64,000 bases of DNA. Source: UBA1794 sp031552405. Its GTDB lineage: Bacteria; Bacteroidota; Bacteroidia; Bacteroidales; Bacteroidaceae. Where the stretch lies: positions 62,001-126,000 of the forward strand of contig JAVBMN010000017.1 of the NCBI GenBank assembly GCA_031552405.1, read 5' to 3'. The notes under the pieces are model-generated. The model saw nothing but the letters and a program-made list of their open reading frames with translations. It ran no database searches and was not told the origin of the DNA. This document shows positions 8,991 to 18,481 of the stretch, piece after piece. The position numbers and the translations under genes are program-made. Position 1 is the first letter of the stretch; the number at the start of each line of letters is the position of its first letter.

Positions 8991-10214
8991 TTATTTTTCG
9001 TGCGGTGTGTCTGGTTGGAGCCTTCCCAGCTGCAGAATGTCCTGCCCGGAGGGCTGCTGAAAGATGCGCAGCCCAAAGTGCGGCACAATGGCAGTTACAT
9101 GATCCAGTATGGCGGCCTGTATGGTTTCGTATTTTCCCCACTCGGTTTCGGCAATGAAGAAGAGGAGTTCAATGGGGATACCCTGCGGGGTGTGCTGAAG
9201 TTCGCGCACGGTGCAGTACATATCGGTGGTGATGAGTGGATGTGCACGCAAATAACGTTGCAGGTACAGGCGTAGCAGCGTGAGGTTTACAACGGCTTCC
9301 CCTTCCTTATCCAGCGCGGGATCATCTTCCACAAAGCTGTATCCGGATAATGTAGCTGCCTCTTCCAAACAATAGAAGCGTACCGTCTGCACATCGATCA
9401 TAATGGATTTTTTGACTCTGCGTGCACCTCCCTCTTTCATGGTGCGCCAGTTCTGAAAAGATTCCAGCACAAGCAGTTGTGGAGGGATGGTGAGCATAGT
9501 GGCATCAAAGTTCTTCACCTTGACGGTGTTCAGGGTGATTTCCTCCACAACGCCGTTGATGTTGTGCTTTGACACCGTGATCCAGTCACCCTTGCGCACC
9601 ATGTCATTGGCCGAAAGCTGTATACCGGCAATCAACCCCATGATACTATCCTTGAATACCAGCGAGAGGATGGCGGCCGAGGCGCCCAGTCCGGTGAGCA
9701 ACACCACGGGCGAACGTTCCAGAAGGATGGCAATGATTACGATCACGGTTATGATGTAGAACAGGAGCTTAAAGACCTGCAGGTAGCCTTTTATGGGCTT
9801 GTCACGCAGGTTTTCAAATGAGTTCCATAGGTCGTAGATCGCATCTATCAATGAGTTTCCAAGGAGAAGTACAGCGATGGTCAGGTAGATCTGGCATAAT
9901 ACTTCTATTGAACGGGGTGTTACTCCATCGGGCGTAAGAGAGGGCACGATGTACAATAGTATGAGCGCCGGAAACAGATTGCAGGCGGCGCGCAGTACTT
10001 TGGTATTCAGTAGTATCTCATCCCAGGTGGAACTGGTGTGCATCACAATGCGATGCAGCATAGGGACAACCCATCTTTTGGCTGCCCCTGTTATGGCAAA
10101 TGCCAACAGGAAAGAGAGGAGCACAGCAATAACACGGTCGGCTTCACGGATGAATCCTTCCGGCATTCCTATACTTCGGAACAGGCTGTCTATCCAATGT
10201 ACAATCTCGTTCAT
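8991..10214 (-). CDS. MscS-family mechanosensitive channel
   Basis: 407 residues with four or five N-terminal membrane segments, then the pore-lining helix and beta domain typical of MscS (the region around GLGASAAILSLVFKDSIMG, followed by DWITVSK and VEEITLNTVKVKNFD). It probably opens under membrane tension to release solutes. Its ATG overlaps the ATPase stop by one base (TGATG), so the two are translationally coupled. It belongs to the long MscK/YnaI-like size class rather than the 286-residue MscS. Confidence 0.92.
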   Translation of the reverse strand: MNEIVHWIDSLFRSIGMPEGFIREADRVIAVLLSFLLAFAITGAAKRWVVPMLHRIVMHTSSTWDEILLNTKVLRAACNLFPALILLYIVPSLTPDGVTPRSIEVLCQIYLTIAVLLLGNSLIDAIYDLWNSFENLRDKPIKGYLQVFKLLFYIITVIVIIAILLERSPVVLLTGLGASAAILSLVFKDSIMGLIAGIQLSANDMVRKGDWITVSKHNINGVVEEITLNTVKVKNFDATMLTIPPQLLVLESFQNWRTMKEGGARRVKKSIMIDVQTVRFYCLEEAATLSGYSFVEDDPALDKEGEAVVNLTLLRLYLQRYLRAHPLITTDMYCTVRELQHTPQGIPIELLFFIAETEWGKYETIQAAILDHVTAIVPHFGLRIFQQPSGQDILQLGRLQPDTPHEK

Positions 10215-12958
10215 CAGCCTTTACGCGTGAACAGGCGACAAATCTCACCAATGATCAGTACGGGCGAGGTGCCGATGATGATCCACAGCCAGTCTTCGGG
10301 CTTGATGGGCACTACGCTAAACATCTGTCCGCCCAGTGTTACAATCAGTATCTGCCCGATCACGATTACCAAGGCTATGGAGAGGAAACCTTTGCTTTCC
10401 TTCAGGTTTCGGAAGGCCGAACCGCCTGTATGAAAGGCTTTTGCATTAAACATGTTCCACAACTGCAACATCACGAAGATGGAGAAGAAGAGCGACAACT
10501 CATAAGGCCTTAGACCGTCGGCCACATGGGCAAAATCAAAGTAGCTGCTGAAGTAATCTGTAAAGGAGAATTCACTCAACGCCGTGATGGAATAATGCTT
10601 AAAGTATTGCAGCAACCCGAACAGGAAGAGCAGAAAGAGGAATCCTACACCCAGTATGCCCCACGCCATTTCGCGGTTGATAATGAAGGCTTCCGGGCGG
10701 CGTGGTTTTTCTTTCATTACGCGTTCACTGGGCGGCAGCGAGGCCAGGGCCATCGCAGCAAAGGTATCCATGATAAGGTTTACCCATAGCATCTGCGTCA
10801 CGGTAAGCGGACTTTCCGTGCCCAGAAAGGCACCTACCAACACAATGAGGCATGCCACGACGTTAATGGTCATCTGGAACAGGATGAAGCGTTGTATGTT
10901 TTGGTATAGCGAACGGCCCCACATCACGGCACGCGTGATACTGGCAAAGGAATTATCGAGGATGGTAATGGCACTAGCCTCCTTGGCCACGGAGGTTCCG
11001 TCGCCCATCGAGAGGCCCACCTGTGCGGCTTTCAGGGCGGGAGCATCGTTGGTGCCGTCCCCGGTTACGGCCACTACCTGGCCTTTGCCCTGTAGGGCTT
11101 TCACCAGTCGCTGCTTGTCCATAGGGCGGGCGCGACTCATGATGCGCAGATCTAGTACGCGGTCCAGTACTTCCTGGTCGGTAAGAGCTGCAAATTCCGG
11201 GCCTGTCAGGTGGTTGCGGTCGATGCATTGGTCGTTCCAGATGCCTATCTGGCGGCCTATTTCTTTGGCTGTTCCCGGGGTGTCACCGGTTACAATCTTT
11301 ACGCCGATTCCGGCTTCAAGGCAGCTCTTTACCGCAGCGGGCACGTCGGCACGCACAGGGTCGGAGATGGCTGTTACCCCTAGGAAGTGCAAGTCATTCA
11401 GGCGTACACGTCCGTTCTCGAAGCATACTTCCCCGTCGGCCACTTCCTTCCATGCGAAGCCCAGTGTGCGCATAGCCTGGTTTTGATAGCCCAGAAGCTG
11501 GCTTTCGATCTCGGCACGGTGTTCGTTGGCCGGGCGTAATCCTTCTGGAGTTAGCACGTCCTGGCACAGGCCCAGTACAATCTCGGGAGCACCTTTTACG
11601 TAGAGTATATTCTTCTTGTGGAACGGCGAATAGATGAGGGTTGCCATGTATTTTCGCTCGGTAGAGAAGGTGAGTTGGTCACTTACAGGGCATTCCTTAC
11701 GAAGGGCATCATAGTTCTTGCGCTGTGCAGTGAGCCACAATAGCAGGGCACCTTCGGTGGGATTGCCCAATACGATGGTCTTGGCGGGATCGGATCTATC
11801 GAGGAATGCCGTTGAGTTTACGGCGATGCTTTCGCATATCGTGCGTGAGAGAGAGCTGTCATCCAGCTCTTTTTTATCACCCATGGCGTAGAAACGTGTT
11901 TCGTAGATGCGCATCTGGTTCTCGGTGAGCGTGCCGGTCTTGTCGGTACAGATCACACTGCATGCACCCATCGTTTCGCAGGCATGCATCTTGCGCACCA
12001 GGTTATTGGTGGAGAGCATCCGTTTCATACTGAGCGCCAGGCTCAGGGTTACGCTCATGGGCAGTCCTTCGGGTACGGCCACCACAATGATGGTCACGGC
12101 TATCATGGCTGTGTTCAGCATATAACCGGTAAAGTCGACCCAGTCAATAAACGTGCCACATACCTGCTGAAAGTACACAAAGAGGCGGCCCAGGATAATG
12201 AGCGCTGCAATGCTGTATCCGGCCTTGGTGATGAGTCCGCCCAAGCGTTCCAACTGTATGTTGAGCGGGGTCTTTACGGAGCTGTCAATCTGTGAACCCT
12301 GATATACCTTTCCGTATTCTGTGGCATCGCCCACGGTAGTAACTTCCATGAAACCATGTCCGTCTACTACTGTAGTGCCTTTCATTACGTGATTGGTGGG
12401 GTAGGTGGCATCGGGTTCAAAATGGGTCTCGTCAGTGGTTTTGTGGATTACAGGCTCGCCTGTCAGGGTAGATTCGTTGACCTGCATGGAAATGGATTCC
12501 AGTAAGAGACCATCGGCAGGCACTTCTTCGCCTGTTTCCAATGCTACGATATCGCCTTTTACAATCTCGCGACGAAGTACCTGGGTGATCTGCCCGTTAC
12601 GGATTACGCGTACGGGTATTTCATCATTGACCTTGTTCAGGATTTCAAACTTCTTGTTGGCCGACAACTCAAACCAAAAGCCTACGCAAGTAGCCAACAG
12701 TACTGCCAGCAGAATACCTGCGGGCTCAAAGAATACGCTGGCGGGTTTTCCCTCTCCAAAGAACTCATAGCATGCTACTCCTACTGAGAGCAGCAGAGCG
12801 GTGAGGAGGATGAGGATAATCGGGTCGGAGAACTTCTCAAGAAACTGTTTCCAGATCGACTCTTTCTCGGGGGGAGTCAATATGTTCTCGCCATACTTCT
12901 CACGATTTACCAATACTTGGGAGTCCGTGAGGCCTGAATATTGCTTTTTCTCTTCCAT
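10214..12958 (-). CDS. Calcium-transporting P-type ATPase (PMCA/SERCA type)
   Basis: Type II P-type ATPase of 914 residues that probably exports Ca2+. The phosphorylation motif is ICTDKTGTLT with D339. The actuator has LTGEP, the ATP domain has KGAPE, the hinge has TGDGTNDAP, and membrane segment 4 has VAVPEGLP, the Ca2+-binding proline motif. The start is taken at the ATG at 12958: an upstream in-frame TTG at 12970 lies inside the -7 box. It is the first gene of a four-gene operon with MscS, EamA and nitroreductase. Confidence 0.95.
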   Translation of the reverse strand: MEEKKQYSGLTDSQVLVNREKYGENILTPPEKESIWKQFLEKFSDPIILILLTALLLSVGVACYEFFGEGKPASVFFEPAGILLAVLLATCVGFWFELSANKKFEILNKVNDEIPVRVIRNGQITQVLRREIVKGDIVALETGEEVPADGLLLESISMQVNESTLTGEPVIHKTTDETHFEPDATYPTNHVMKGTTVVDGHGFMEVTTVGDATEYGKVYQGSQIDSSVKTPLNIQLERLGGLITKAGYSIAALIILGRLFVYFQQVCGTFIDWVDFTGYMLNTAMIAVTIIVVAVPEGLPMSVTLSLALSMKRMLSTNNLVRKMHACETMGACSVICTDKTGTLTENQMRIYETRFYAMGDKKELDDSSLSRTICESIAVNSTAFLDRSDPAKTIVLGNPTEGALLLWLTAQRKNYDALRKECPVSDQLTFSTERKYMATLIYSPFHKKNILYVKGAPEIVLGLCQDVLTPEGLRPANEHRAEIESQLLGYQNQAMRTLGFAWKEVADGEVCFENGRVRLNDLHFLGVTAISDPVRADVPAAVKSCLEAGIGVKIVTGDTPGTAKEIGRQIGIWNDQCIDRNHLTGPEFAALTDQEVLDRVLDLRIMSRARPMDKQRLVKALQGKGQVVAVTGDGTNDAPALKAAQVGLSMGDGTSVAKEASAITILDNSFASITRAVMWGRSLYQNIQRFILFQMTINVVACLIVLVGAFLGTESPLTVTQMLWVNLIMDTFAAMALASLPPSERVMKEKPRRPEAFIINREMAWGILGVGFLFLLFLFGLLQYFKHYSITALSEFSFTDYFSSYFDFAHVADGLRPYELSLFFSIFVMLQLWNMFNAKAFHTGGSAFRNLKESKGFLSIALVIVIGQILIVTLGGQMFSVVPIKPEDWLWIIIGTSPVLIIGEICRLFTRKG

Positions 12959-12967
12959 AATAGGGGA

Positions 12968-12975
12968 CAAATTTA
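12968..12975 (-). promoter_or_regulatory. -7 box for the ATPase / MscS operon
   Basis: Coding strand TAAATTTG, 9 bp before the ATG at 12958, so the leader would be only a few bases. This fixes the start. Confidence 0.6.
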
Positions 12976-13068
12976 CTTGTTTTTTGTGGGGCTTTGAAGG
13001 ATTGATACGCTAAAAAAACGAAATGCGGCTCGAGGTGTTCCCCCAAACCGCAGGTGTTTAATTTCGTT

Positions 13069-13168
13069 TCCAGCCCTCGCCGGACGCATTTCCGCCCCGG
13101 GGCGGATGCATTTCTGGCGGTCGCCGGATTCGTTTCCGGCGGTTGCCGGAAATGAATCTTCAGCGTTG
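13069..13168. repeat. Phased palindrome array 2 (GC-rich cores, 22 bp period)
   Basis: Five dyads are centred at 13076.5, 13098.5, 13120.5, 13142.5 and 13164.5, exactly 22 bp apart. The best are CCGCCCCGGGGCGG (13092-13105) and TTTCCGGC with GCCGGAAA (13133-13140 / 13145-13152). The last one is an AGCGTT, close to the AGCGCT core seen elsewhere. It begins 41 bp past the amylase stop. The cores differ wholly from those of array 1, while the spacing is the same. Confidence 0.8.
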
Positions 13169-13208
13169 CGTATGGGGGCTTGCAAAGGCACTTTATCTTA
13201 AAAAAGGG

Positions 13209-14909
13209 TTATGCTTTTACTTTCAGCACCTTGCCTCCATACGGGGGAAGCTCTGTGGACAGGCATCCGTCGGGCTGTAAAATGATGTTTTCTGCAGAGC
13301 CTGTCAGCAGGTCTTTGGCCTTGATGCTCTTCTTTGGCTTGATGCCAAGGTATTCAAATGCATGGGCAGGGATATGGATCTCTACCTGCTGTGCAGTGGG
13401 CTCAAAGTTGGCGACCACAATCAACAGCTCTCCTTCGTGTTTACGTAGGAAGGCATATTGGCGATCGGCATTAAAGGCTTTGTTTTCGTAGTTTACATAC
13501 ATCAGGTCGTAGAAGATACCGGAGTGCAGGGCGGCTTCCGTGCGGCACAGGTTGAGCAGACGTACGTGGTAGGCGCGCAGGCTGCGCTGTGCCTCGGTCA
13601 GCAGTTCGCTGTCATAACGGCCCTCGTTATGCCAGTTGCGCAGGGTGTCCACACTCCAATAATCGAAGATGGTGGTGCGTCCGTCGCGTCCGCTGAAACC
13701 TTCTTCGTCCATACCGCGTTCGCCCAGTTCCTGACCGAAGTAGAGCATAAAGGGATTGGTGTGCATGGTGGCAGATACGAGTAAGGCGGGCAGTGCCTTG
13801 AGCGGGTCTCCGGCAAAGAAATCGGATGCGATGCGCTGCTCGTCGTGGTTTTCCAGGAAGTTGAGCATCTTCTCCTGGATGCCTTCCAGGCTTTGCCAGC
13901 ATCCGGTGATGGCCTTGGCTGTTTGTTGTCCGCATACGATGGCACGCAGCGTGTCATATAGGCCTACCTTATCGTACAGGTAATCGAAACCACCGTTGAA
14001 TATGTAGTTGCGGTACTCGCCGGGGTTGTATACCTCGGCGATGAAGAGGATGTGGGGGTATTGTTTCTTCACCTCGCGGATGGCGTAGTGCCAGAATTCT
14101 ACGGGTACCATCTCGGCCATGTCGCAGCGGAAGCCGTCAATGCCTTTCTTGGCCCAGAACTTAAGGATCTGTACCATCTTCTTCCAGGTGCCTGGCAACG
14201 GGTCGAAGTGGCGTGCGCCGCCTCCCATATAGTCTACGCCGTAGTTAAGTTTTACGGTTTCGTACCAGTCGTTTACGGAAGGATACGCGTCAAAGCGGTC
14301 GTTCCCGGTAGCTTTGGCGGGTATTTCGCTATAAGGAGTTTCGGCAGGACCTTGCAGGTCGAACTGTCCCTGAAAGGAGGTCCCGGGGATGTAGTAGAAA
14401 TTGTTCTGCGGATCGAAGGCATTGGAGGTATCGTCATTGGCGCCTAGGTCCTGTACATTGCGGGGCTTGGCGGCAGAGTTGTACTGACGTGCTACGTGGT
14501 TGGGCACGAAGTCAATTATCATCTTCAGACCGGCCTGGTGGGTACGCTCTACAAGCGCTTCAAACTCTGACATACGTTTGTTGACATTCGTAGCCAAGTC
14601 AGGATCTACATCGTAGTAGTCCTTGATGGCATAGGGCGATCCGGCTTTGCCTTTTACCACGGCCGGATGGTCGGGTAGGAGGCTGAAGGCGGAGTAATCC
14701 GTCTGCGTGGCATGTGCTATTACCCCTGTGTACCAAATGTGGGTAGCGCCCAGTTTTTGTATTTCTTTCAGTGCTTTCGCATTGAAGTCGCGGAACTTTC
14801 CGCATCCGTTTTCCTCTATTGTACCGTGAGGTTTGCACTGGGTATTATCGTTTCCAAACAGGCGGGTAAAGATCTGGTAGATGATCATTTTTTCATTTTT
14901 GGAGTCCAT
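13209..14909 (-). CDS. GH13 alpha-amylase-family enzyme
   Basis: Glycoside hydrolase family 13 enzyme acting on alpha-glucans, 566 residues, with no signal peptide, so probably cytoplasmic. The three catalytic acids are visible: D263 in GFRCDMAE, E292 in IAEVYNP, and D356 in ENHDEQ. The first region is DFVPNHVARQ. A small C-terminal beta domain ends at residue 566. Its start overlaps the patatin gene: the ATG at 14909 lies 25 bases inside it, and a second Met at 14888 gives an ATGA overlap with the patatin stop. Either is possible; the second is the better coupled start. Confidence 0.92.
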   Translation of the reverse strand: MDSKNEKMIIYQIFTRLFGNDNTQCKPHGTIEENGCGKFRDFNAKALKEIQKLGATHIWYTGVIAHATQTDYSAFSLLPDHPAVVKGKAGSPYAIKDYYDVDPDLATNVNKRMSEFEALVERTHQAGLKMIIDFVPNHVARQYNSAAKPRNVQDLGANDDTSNAFDPQNNFYYIPGTSFQGQFDLQGPAETPYSEIPAKATGNDRFDAYPSVNDWYETVKLNYGVDYMGGGARHFDPLPGTWKKMVQILKFWAKKGIDGFRCDMAEMVPVEFWHYAIREVKKQYPHILFIAEVYNPGEYRNYIFNGGFDYLYDKVGLYDTLRAIVCGQQTAKAITGCWQSLEGIQEKMLNFLENHDEQRIASDFFAGDPLKALPALLVSATMHTNPFMLYFGQELGERGMDEEGFSGRDGRTTIFDYWSVDTLRNWHNEGRYDSELLTEAQRSLRAYHVRLLNLCRTEAALHSGIFYDLMYVNYENKAFNADRQYAFLRKHEGELLIVVANFEPTAQQVEIHIPAHAFEYLGIKPKKSIKAKDLLTGSAENIILQPDGCLSTELPPYGGKVLKVKA

Positions 14910-15682
14910 ATCTGGTTGTATTCTTTTAAATTGTAATCTAATATCTCGTTCGTTTTCTTATAGCCGTGCTGAAATATTTCATCGGCTTTCTCTATCTCCC
15001 GGAAACTGTATTCCGAAAGGTTGTAGGGTTCAATGAGCAGGTCGCATAATTCCCTGTCGGGCAGCGTATTGGCCTTAAACATGAAATGGTAGGATCGCAG
15101 GGCGATATCCCACATGTTTTTGTTGTATTCACGTGCCTGCAATGGGCTTACATTCACGCCTACCACGTGGCGGCAATCCTTGCGAATGAAAGACACAGGC
15201 AGGTTTTTCAGTATGCCTCCATCCACATACATGGTGTTGTTGATGAGGCGCGGGGTGTACATAATGGGTAAGGCGCAAGAGGCGGCCAGTCGTTCGGCCA
15301 GCTGCCCTTTTCGGAAGATGATGCTACGGCCGTGGTCCAGGTCGGTAGCTACGATCTGCAGTGGGATGTGCAGTTCCTCGATAAGAGTGCTTTTAAGGTT
15401 TTCCCTGAGGAATTCCACAAATACATCCAGCGTGAAGAACCCTGCTTTCGACAGGGTCATCTTGGACAATTCGCGAAAACTATGCCCCATAAAGTATTCC
15501 AAGCATCGGTACGGTTCGTTCCCATCTGCAAAGAAAGCGCCGGCTAATGCGCCGGCACTTACTCCTATTAGTATGTCTGGATGCACGTCGTGTTCCAAGA
15601 GGGCCTGCATGGCTCCCAGGTGGGCGAATCCTTTGATGAATCCCCCGCTCAGTGCATATCCTGTTTCGTACTTGACACCCAT
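14885..15682 (-). CDS. Patatin-like phospholipase (RssA/YchK type)
   Basis: Serine acyl hydrolase with the patatin Ser-Asp dyad: oxyanion loop SGGFIKG, nucleophile S42 in GVSAG, and D154 in VDGG. At 265 residues it is a minimal single-domain form without a signal peptide, so cytoplasmic or membrane-associated. It probably acts on lysophospholipid or acyl esters. It lies 15 bp after fabD and overlaps the amylase start, in a leftward cluster with acyl-CoA ligase and FabD. Confidence 0.92.
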   Translation of the reverse strand: MGVKYETGYALSGGFIKGFAHLGAMQALLEHDVHPDILIGVSAGALAGAFFADGNEPYRCLEYFMGHSFRELSKMTLSKAGFFTLDVFVEFLRENLKSTLIEELHIPLQIVATDLDHGRSIIFRKGQLAERLAASCALPIMYTPRLINNTMYVDGGILKNLPVSFIRKDCRHVVGVNVSPLQAREYNKNMWDIALRSYHFMFKANTLPDRELCDLLIEPYNLSEYSFREIEKADEIFQHGYKKTNEILDYNLKEYNQIWTPKMKK

Positions 15683-15697
15683 CCCGATGAGGATTCG

Positions 15698-16588
15698 TTA
15701 TGCTTCGATGCCGTGGGCGGTTACGTCTTTGGCAATCTTCTTTACAAGTCCCTGAAGCACTGCGCCGGGGCCACACTCAGTGAAGTCGGTAGCACCGTCG
15801 GCCACCATGTTCTGCACGGTCTGTGTCCAGCGTACGCTGGCGGTGAGCTGCGCTACGAGGTTGGTTTTGATCTGTGCGGGATCAGTATAAGGTTTCGCGT
15901 CTACATTCTGGTACACAGGGCATTTCGGAGTGTGGAACTCGGTAGCTTCGATGGCTGCTTTCAACTCTTCCTGTGCGGGCTGCATCAGGGGTGAGTGAAA
16001 GGCTCCTCCTACCTTGAGGGGCAGTGCACGCTTGGCACCGGCTTCCTTCAGGAGTTCGCAGGCTTTGTCGATGGCTTCGCAGGCACCCGAGATTACGATC
16101 TGTCCTACGCAGTTGTAGTTGGCAGGCACACATACGCCTGTTTCCTGGTTTACCTTGGCGCAGATTTCTTCTACTTTGGCGTCGTCCATACCCAGGATGG
16201 CGGCCATGGTGGAGGGAGCTGCTTCGCAGGCTTTTTGCATGGCCATGGCGCGGGCGTATACCAGCTTCAGACCGTCTTCAAAGCTTAATGCTCCGGCTGC
16301 TACCAGTGCTGAGAACTCTCCCAGTGAATGTCCGGCTGTCATTTCCGGCTGGAAAGCATCGCCCATGCACAGTGCAGAGATTACGGAGTGCAGGAATACG
16401 GCAGGCTGTGTTACCTTTGTCTGGCGCAGGTCTTCATCGCTTCCTTCAAACATGATGTCGGTGATGCGGAATCCCAGTATTTCGTTGGCTTTTTCAAAAA
16501 GTTCTTTTGCTTTAGGGGAATTTTCGTACAGGTCTTTACCCATTCCTGAGAACTGGGCACCCTGTCCGGGGAATACAAATGCTTTCAT
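15698..16588 (-). CDS. fabD: Malonyl-CoA:ACP transacylase
   Basis: Loads malonate from CoA onto acyl carrier protein for type II fatty-acid synthesis. 296 residues, normal length. The N-terminal FPGQGAQ and the active-site GHSLGE with S88 are intact, and the later GAFHSPLM carries the catalytic His. The other fab genes are absent here; the neighbours are an acyl-CoA ligase 70 bp upstream and a patatin lipase 15 bp downstream, so fabD sits in a lipid-handling cluster. Confidence 0.96.
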   Translation of the reverse strand: MKAFVFPGQGAQFSGMGKDLYENSPKAKELFEKANEILGFRITDIMFEGSDEDLRQTKVTQPAVFLHSVISALCMGDAFQPEMTAGHSLGEFSALVAAGALSFEDGLKLVYARAMAMQKACEAAPSTMAAILGMDDAKVEEICAKVNQETGVCVPANYNCVGQIVISGACEAIDKACELLKEAGAKRALPLKVGGAFHSPLMQPAQEELKAAIEATEFHTPKCPVYQNVDAKPYTDPAQIKTNLVAQLTASVRWTQTVQNMVADGATDFTECGPGAVLQGLVKKIAKDVTAHGIEA

Positions 16589-16658
16589 TTACTTTTCTAT
16601 TTTAATAATGTGAATATTCAGTCTATCTCTCTGTGAAAGAGGGTTCAGCTTTTAGCTT

Positions 16659-18326
16659 TTATCCTTTGGCCTGCTGGTAGAGATATCGCTTGATGCTCTT
16701 CTTGGCGGTCTTTTCAAATTCTTCGGGGTATATCTTTACCTTGGCTATCTGCGAGAATTTGGGAAGGTTGCTGTTTAGAGTCTTACGGTTTTCCTCCATG
16801 ATGCCTTCCAAGTCTTGTTGCAACAGTCCGTTGGCCATTGCTTCATCAAAGTCGGGGTAGATGAGTGCTACCAGTTTTTCGTTCTGCAATACGATGAGCG
16901 ACTCAGCTACATAAGGGAGGTTGTTGAGCACGGGTTCAATCTCTTCGGGGTAGATGTTTTGTCCGGAGGAGGTGAGGAGCATATTCTTGCTACGCCCTTT
17001 GATAAATACATTACCCTCTTCGTCCATCACAGCTAAATCGCCTGTATGTAGCCACCCATCCTTATCAATCACTTCAGCTGTGGCCTCGGGATTTTTATAA
17101 TATCCCAACATAAGGTTTGTTCCGCGGCAGATGATTTCGCCGGGAATGCGTATGGGGTCGGGGGAGTCAATGAGGACATCCATGTTGTCAGCCGCTACGC
17201 CGCAGGAGCCCAGTTTAAGGTCTTCCCAACGGTTGGAGGTGATGATGGGGCCGCACTCGGTCATGCCGTAGCCCACAGTATAGGGGAAATTAATTTGTTT
17301 CAGGAACGATTCGATCTCGCGGTTGAAGGGTGCTCCGCCAATGATAAGTTCATCGAAATTACCTCCGAAGGCGCTCATGGCCAATTCGCGGGCACGAGAT
17401 TTTATCACGTCGCTTATGACGGGCAGTTTCAACAGAAGTTTTCCCAGCGGGTTGTCCAGCTTGGGTAATACGTTCTTCTTGATGATTTTCTCCACAATCA
17501 GGGGCACGGTGGATATGAGGCGCGGACGGATCTCCGGAAATGCCTGCATGATGATCTTCGGGCTGGGGATGCGTGTCAGGAAGTGGAGGTGCGCCCCTGC
17601 GCTGACACCATACAGAAAGTCGTACGTCATACCGAATACATGTCCCATGGGGAGGATGGATACCAAGTGGTCACCGGGCTTGAGGCAGCGCAATCTTTCG
17701 CAATAATCTACATTGGATGTAAGGCTGCGATAGGGTAACATCACGCCTTTGGAGTAACCGGTAGTTCCTGAGGTGTAGTTGATGAGGGATAGCTCCTCGG
17801 GGGATTCTTCGGGAGTGTATTTTACGTGTTCCGGGCGGAATTTGCGGGGAAACTTCTTCCCGAAGAGCTCGTTGAGGTGGTCAAAAGTCTCGGTCAACTT
17901 TCCGGTACGATCCACCACGGGGACAAACTGCATCATGTGTACGATACCTTCCAGGCCGGGCATGGCTTCTTCGTTGAGGTTTTCCCATACTTGGTCGCCT
18001 ACAAAGAGCAGCCGTGCTTCACTGTGGTTTACAATGGTATGTACATTGTCTGCCTTGAACTCGTGGAGGATGGGTACGATCACCGCCCGATAGGTCATAG
18101 TGGCCAGAAAGGTCACTGCCCAGGCTGAACTGTTACGGCCGCATACAGCAATCTTGTCGCCGGGGCGGATACCGCATTCCTCAAAGATGATATGATATTT
18201 CTCGATTTTACGGGCTAAGTCATTGTACTGTAGAGTAACGCCTTGGTAGTCGGTCATTGCGTCCGCGTTCCAGTTTCGGATTATACTCTGCTCGATTCTC
18301 TGAATGAAACTATTCGCTTGCACCAT
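16659..18326 (-). CDS. AMP-forming long-chain acyl-CoA ligase
   Basis: ANL-superfamily enzyme of 555 residues that activates a fatty acid with ATP and CoA. The P-loop YTSGTTGYSKG starts at about residue 184, and GYGMTECGP and the hinge GWLHTGDLA are present. The catalytic Lys region near the C-terminus reads FEKTAKKSIKRYLY. No signal peptide. A -7 box (18362-18369) lies 36 bp upstream. It could feed recycled fatty acids into the pathway that fabD and the patatin serve. Confidence 0.92.
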   Translation of the reverse strand: MVQANSFIQRIEQSIIRNWNADAMTDYQGVTLQYNDLARKIEKYHIIFEECGIRPGDKIAVCGRNSSAWAVTFLATMTYRAVIVPILHEFKADNVHTIVNHSEARLLFVGDQVWENLNEEAMPGLEGIVHMMQFVPVVDRTGKLTETFDHLNELFGKKFPRKFRPEHVKYTPEESPEELSLINYTSGTTGYSKGVMLPYRSLTSNVDYCERLRCLKPGDHLVSILPMGHVFGMTYDFLYGVSAGAHLHFLTRIPSPKIIMQAFPEIRPRLISTVPLIVEKIIKKNVLPKLDNPLGKLLLKLPVISDVIKSRARELAMSAFGGNFDELIIGGAPFNREIESFLKQINFPYTVGYGMTECGPIITSNRWEDLKLGSCGVAADNMDVLIDSPDPIRIPGEIICRGTNLMLGYYKNPEATAEVIDKDGWLHTGDLAVMDEEGNVFIKGRSKNMLLTSSGQNIYPEEIEPVLNNLPYVAESLIVLQNEKLVALIYPDFDEAMANGLLQQDLEGIMEENRKTLNSNLPKFSQIAKVKIYPEEFEKTAKKSIKRYLYQQAKG

Positions 18327-18361
18327 TATTTAGTTAATTGCACAAAAAATAAAATTTGATG

Positions 18362-18369
18362 CAAAAGTA
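18362..18369 (-). promoter_or_regulatory. -7 box for the acyl-CoA ligase cluster
   Basis: Coding strand TACTTTTG, an exact match, 36 bp upstream of the start. Confidence 0.6.
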
Positions 18370-18481
18370 GCGAACCTCTACGCATTAACCGTACTTTATA
18401 AAGTCTTTTAATTATAATTAACAGCGTTGCCGCTTCCAATAATTCTTATGATCTTTGCACGTAAAACAAAAAACAAAGCCA

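Noticed and set aside
12959..12970. TTG start four codons upstream of the Ca2+ ATPase
   Set aside because: It lies inside the TAAATTTG -7 box; the ATG at 12958 is better.
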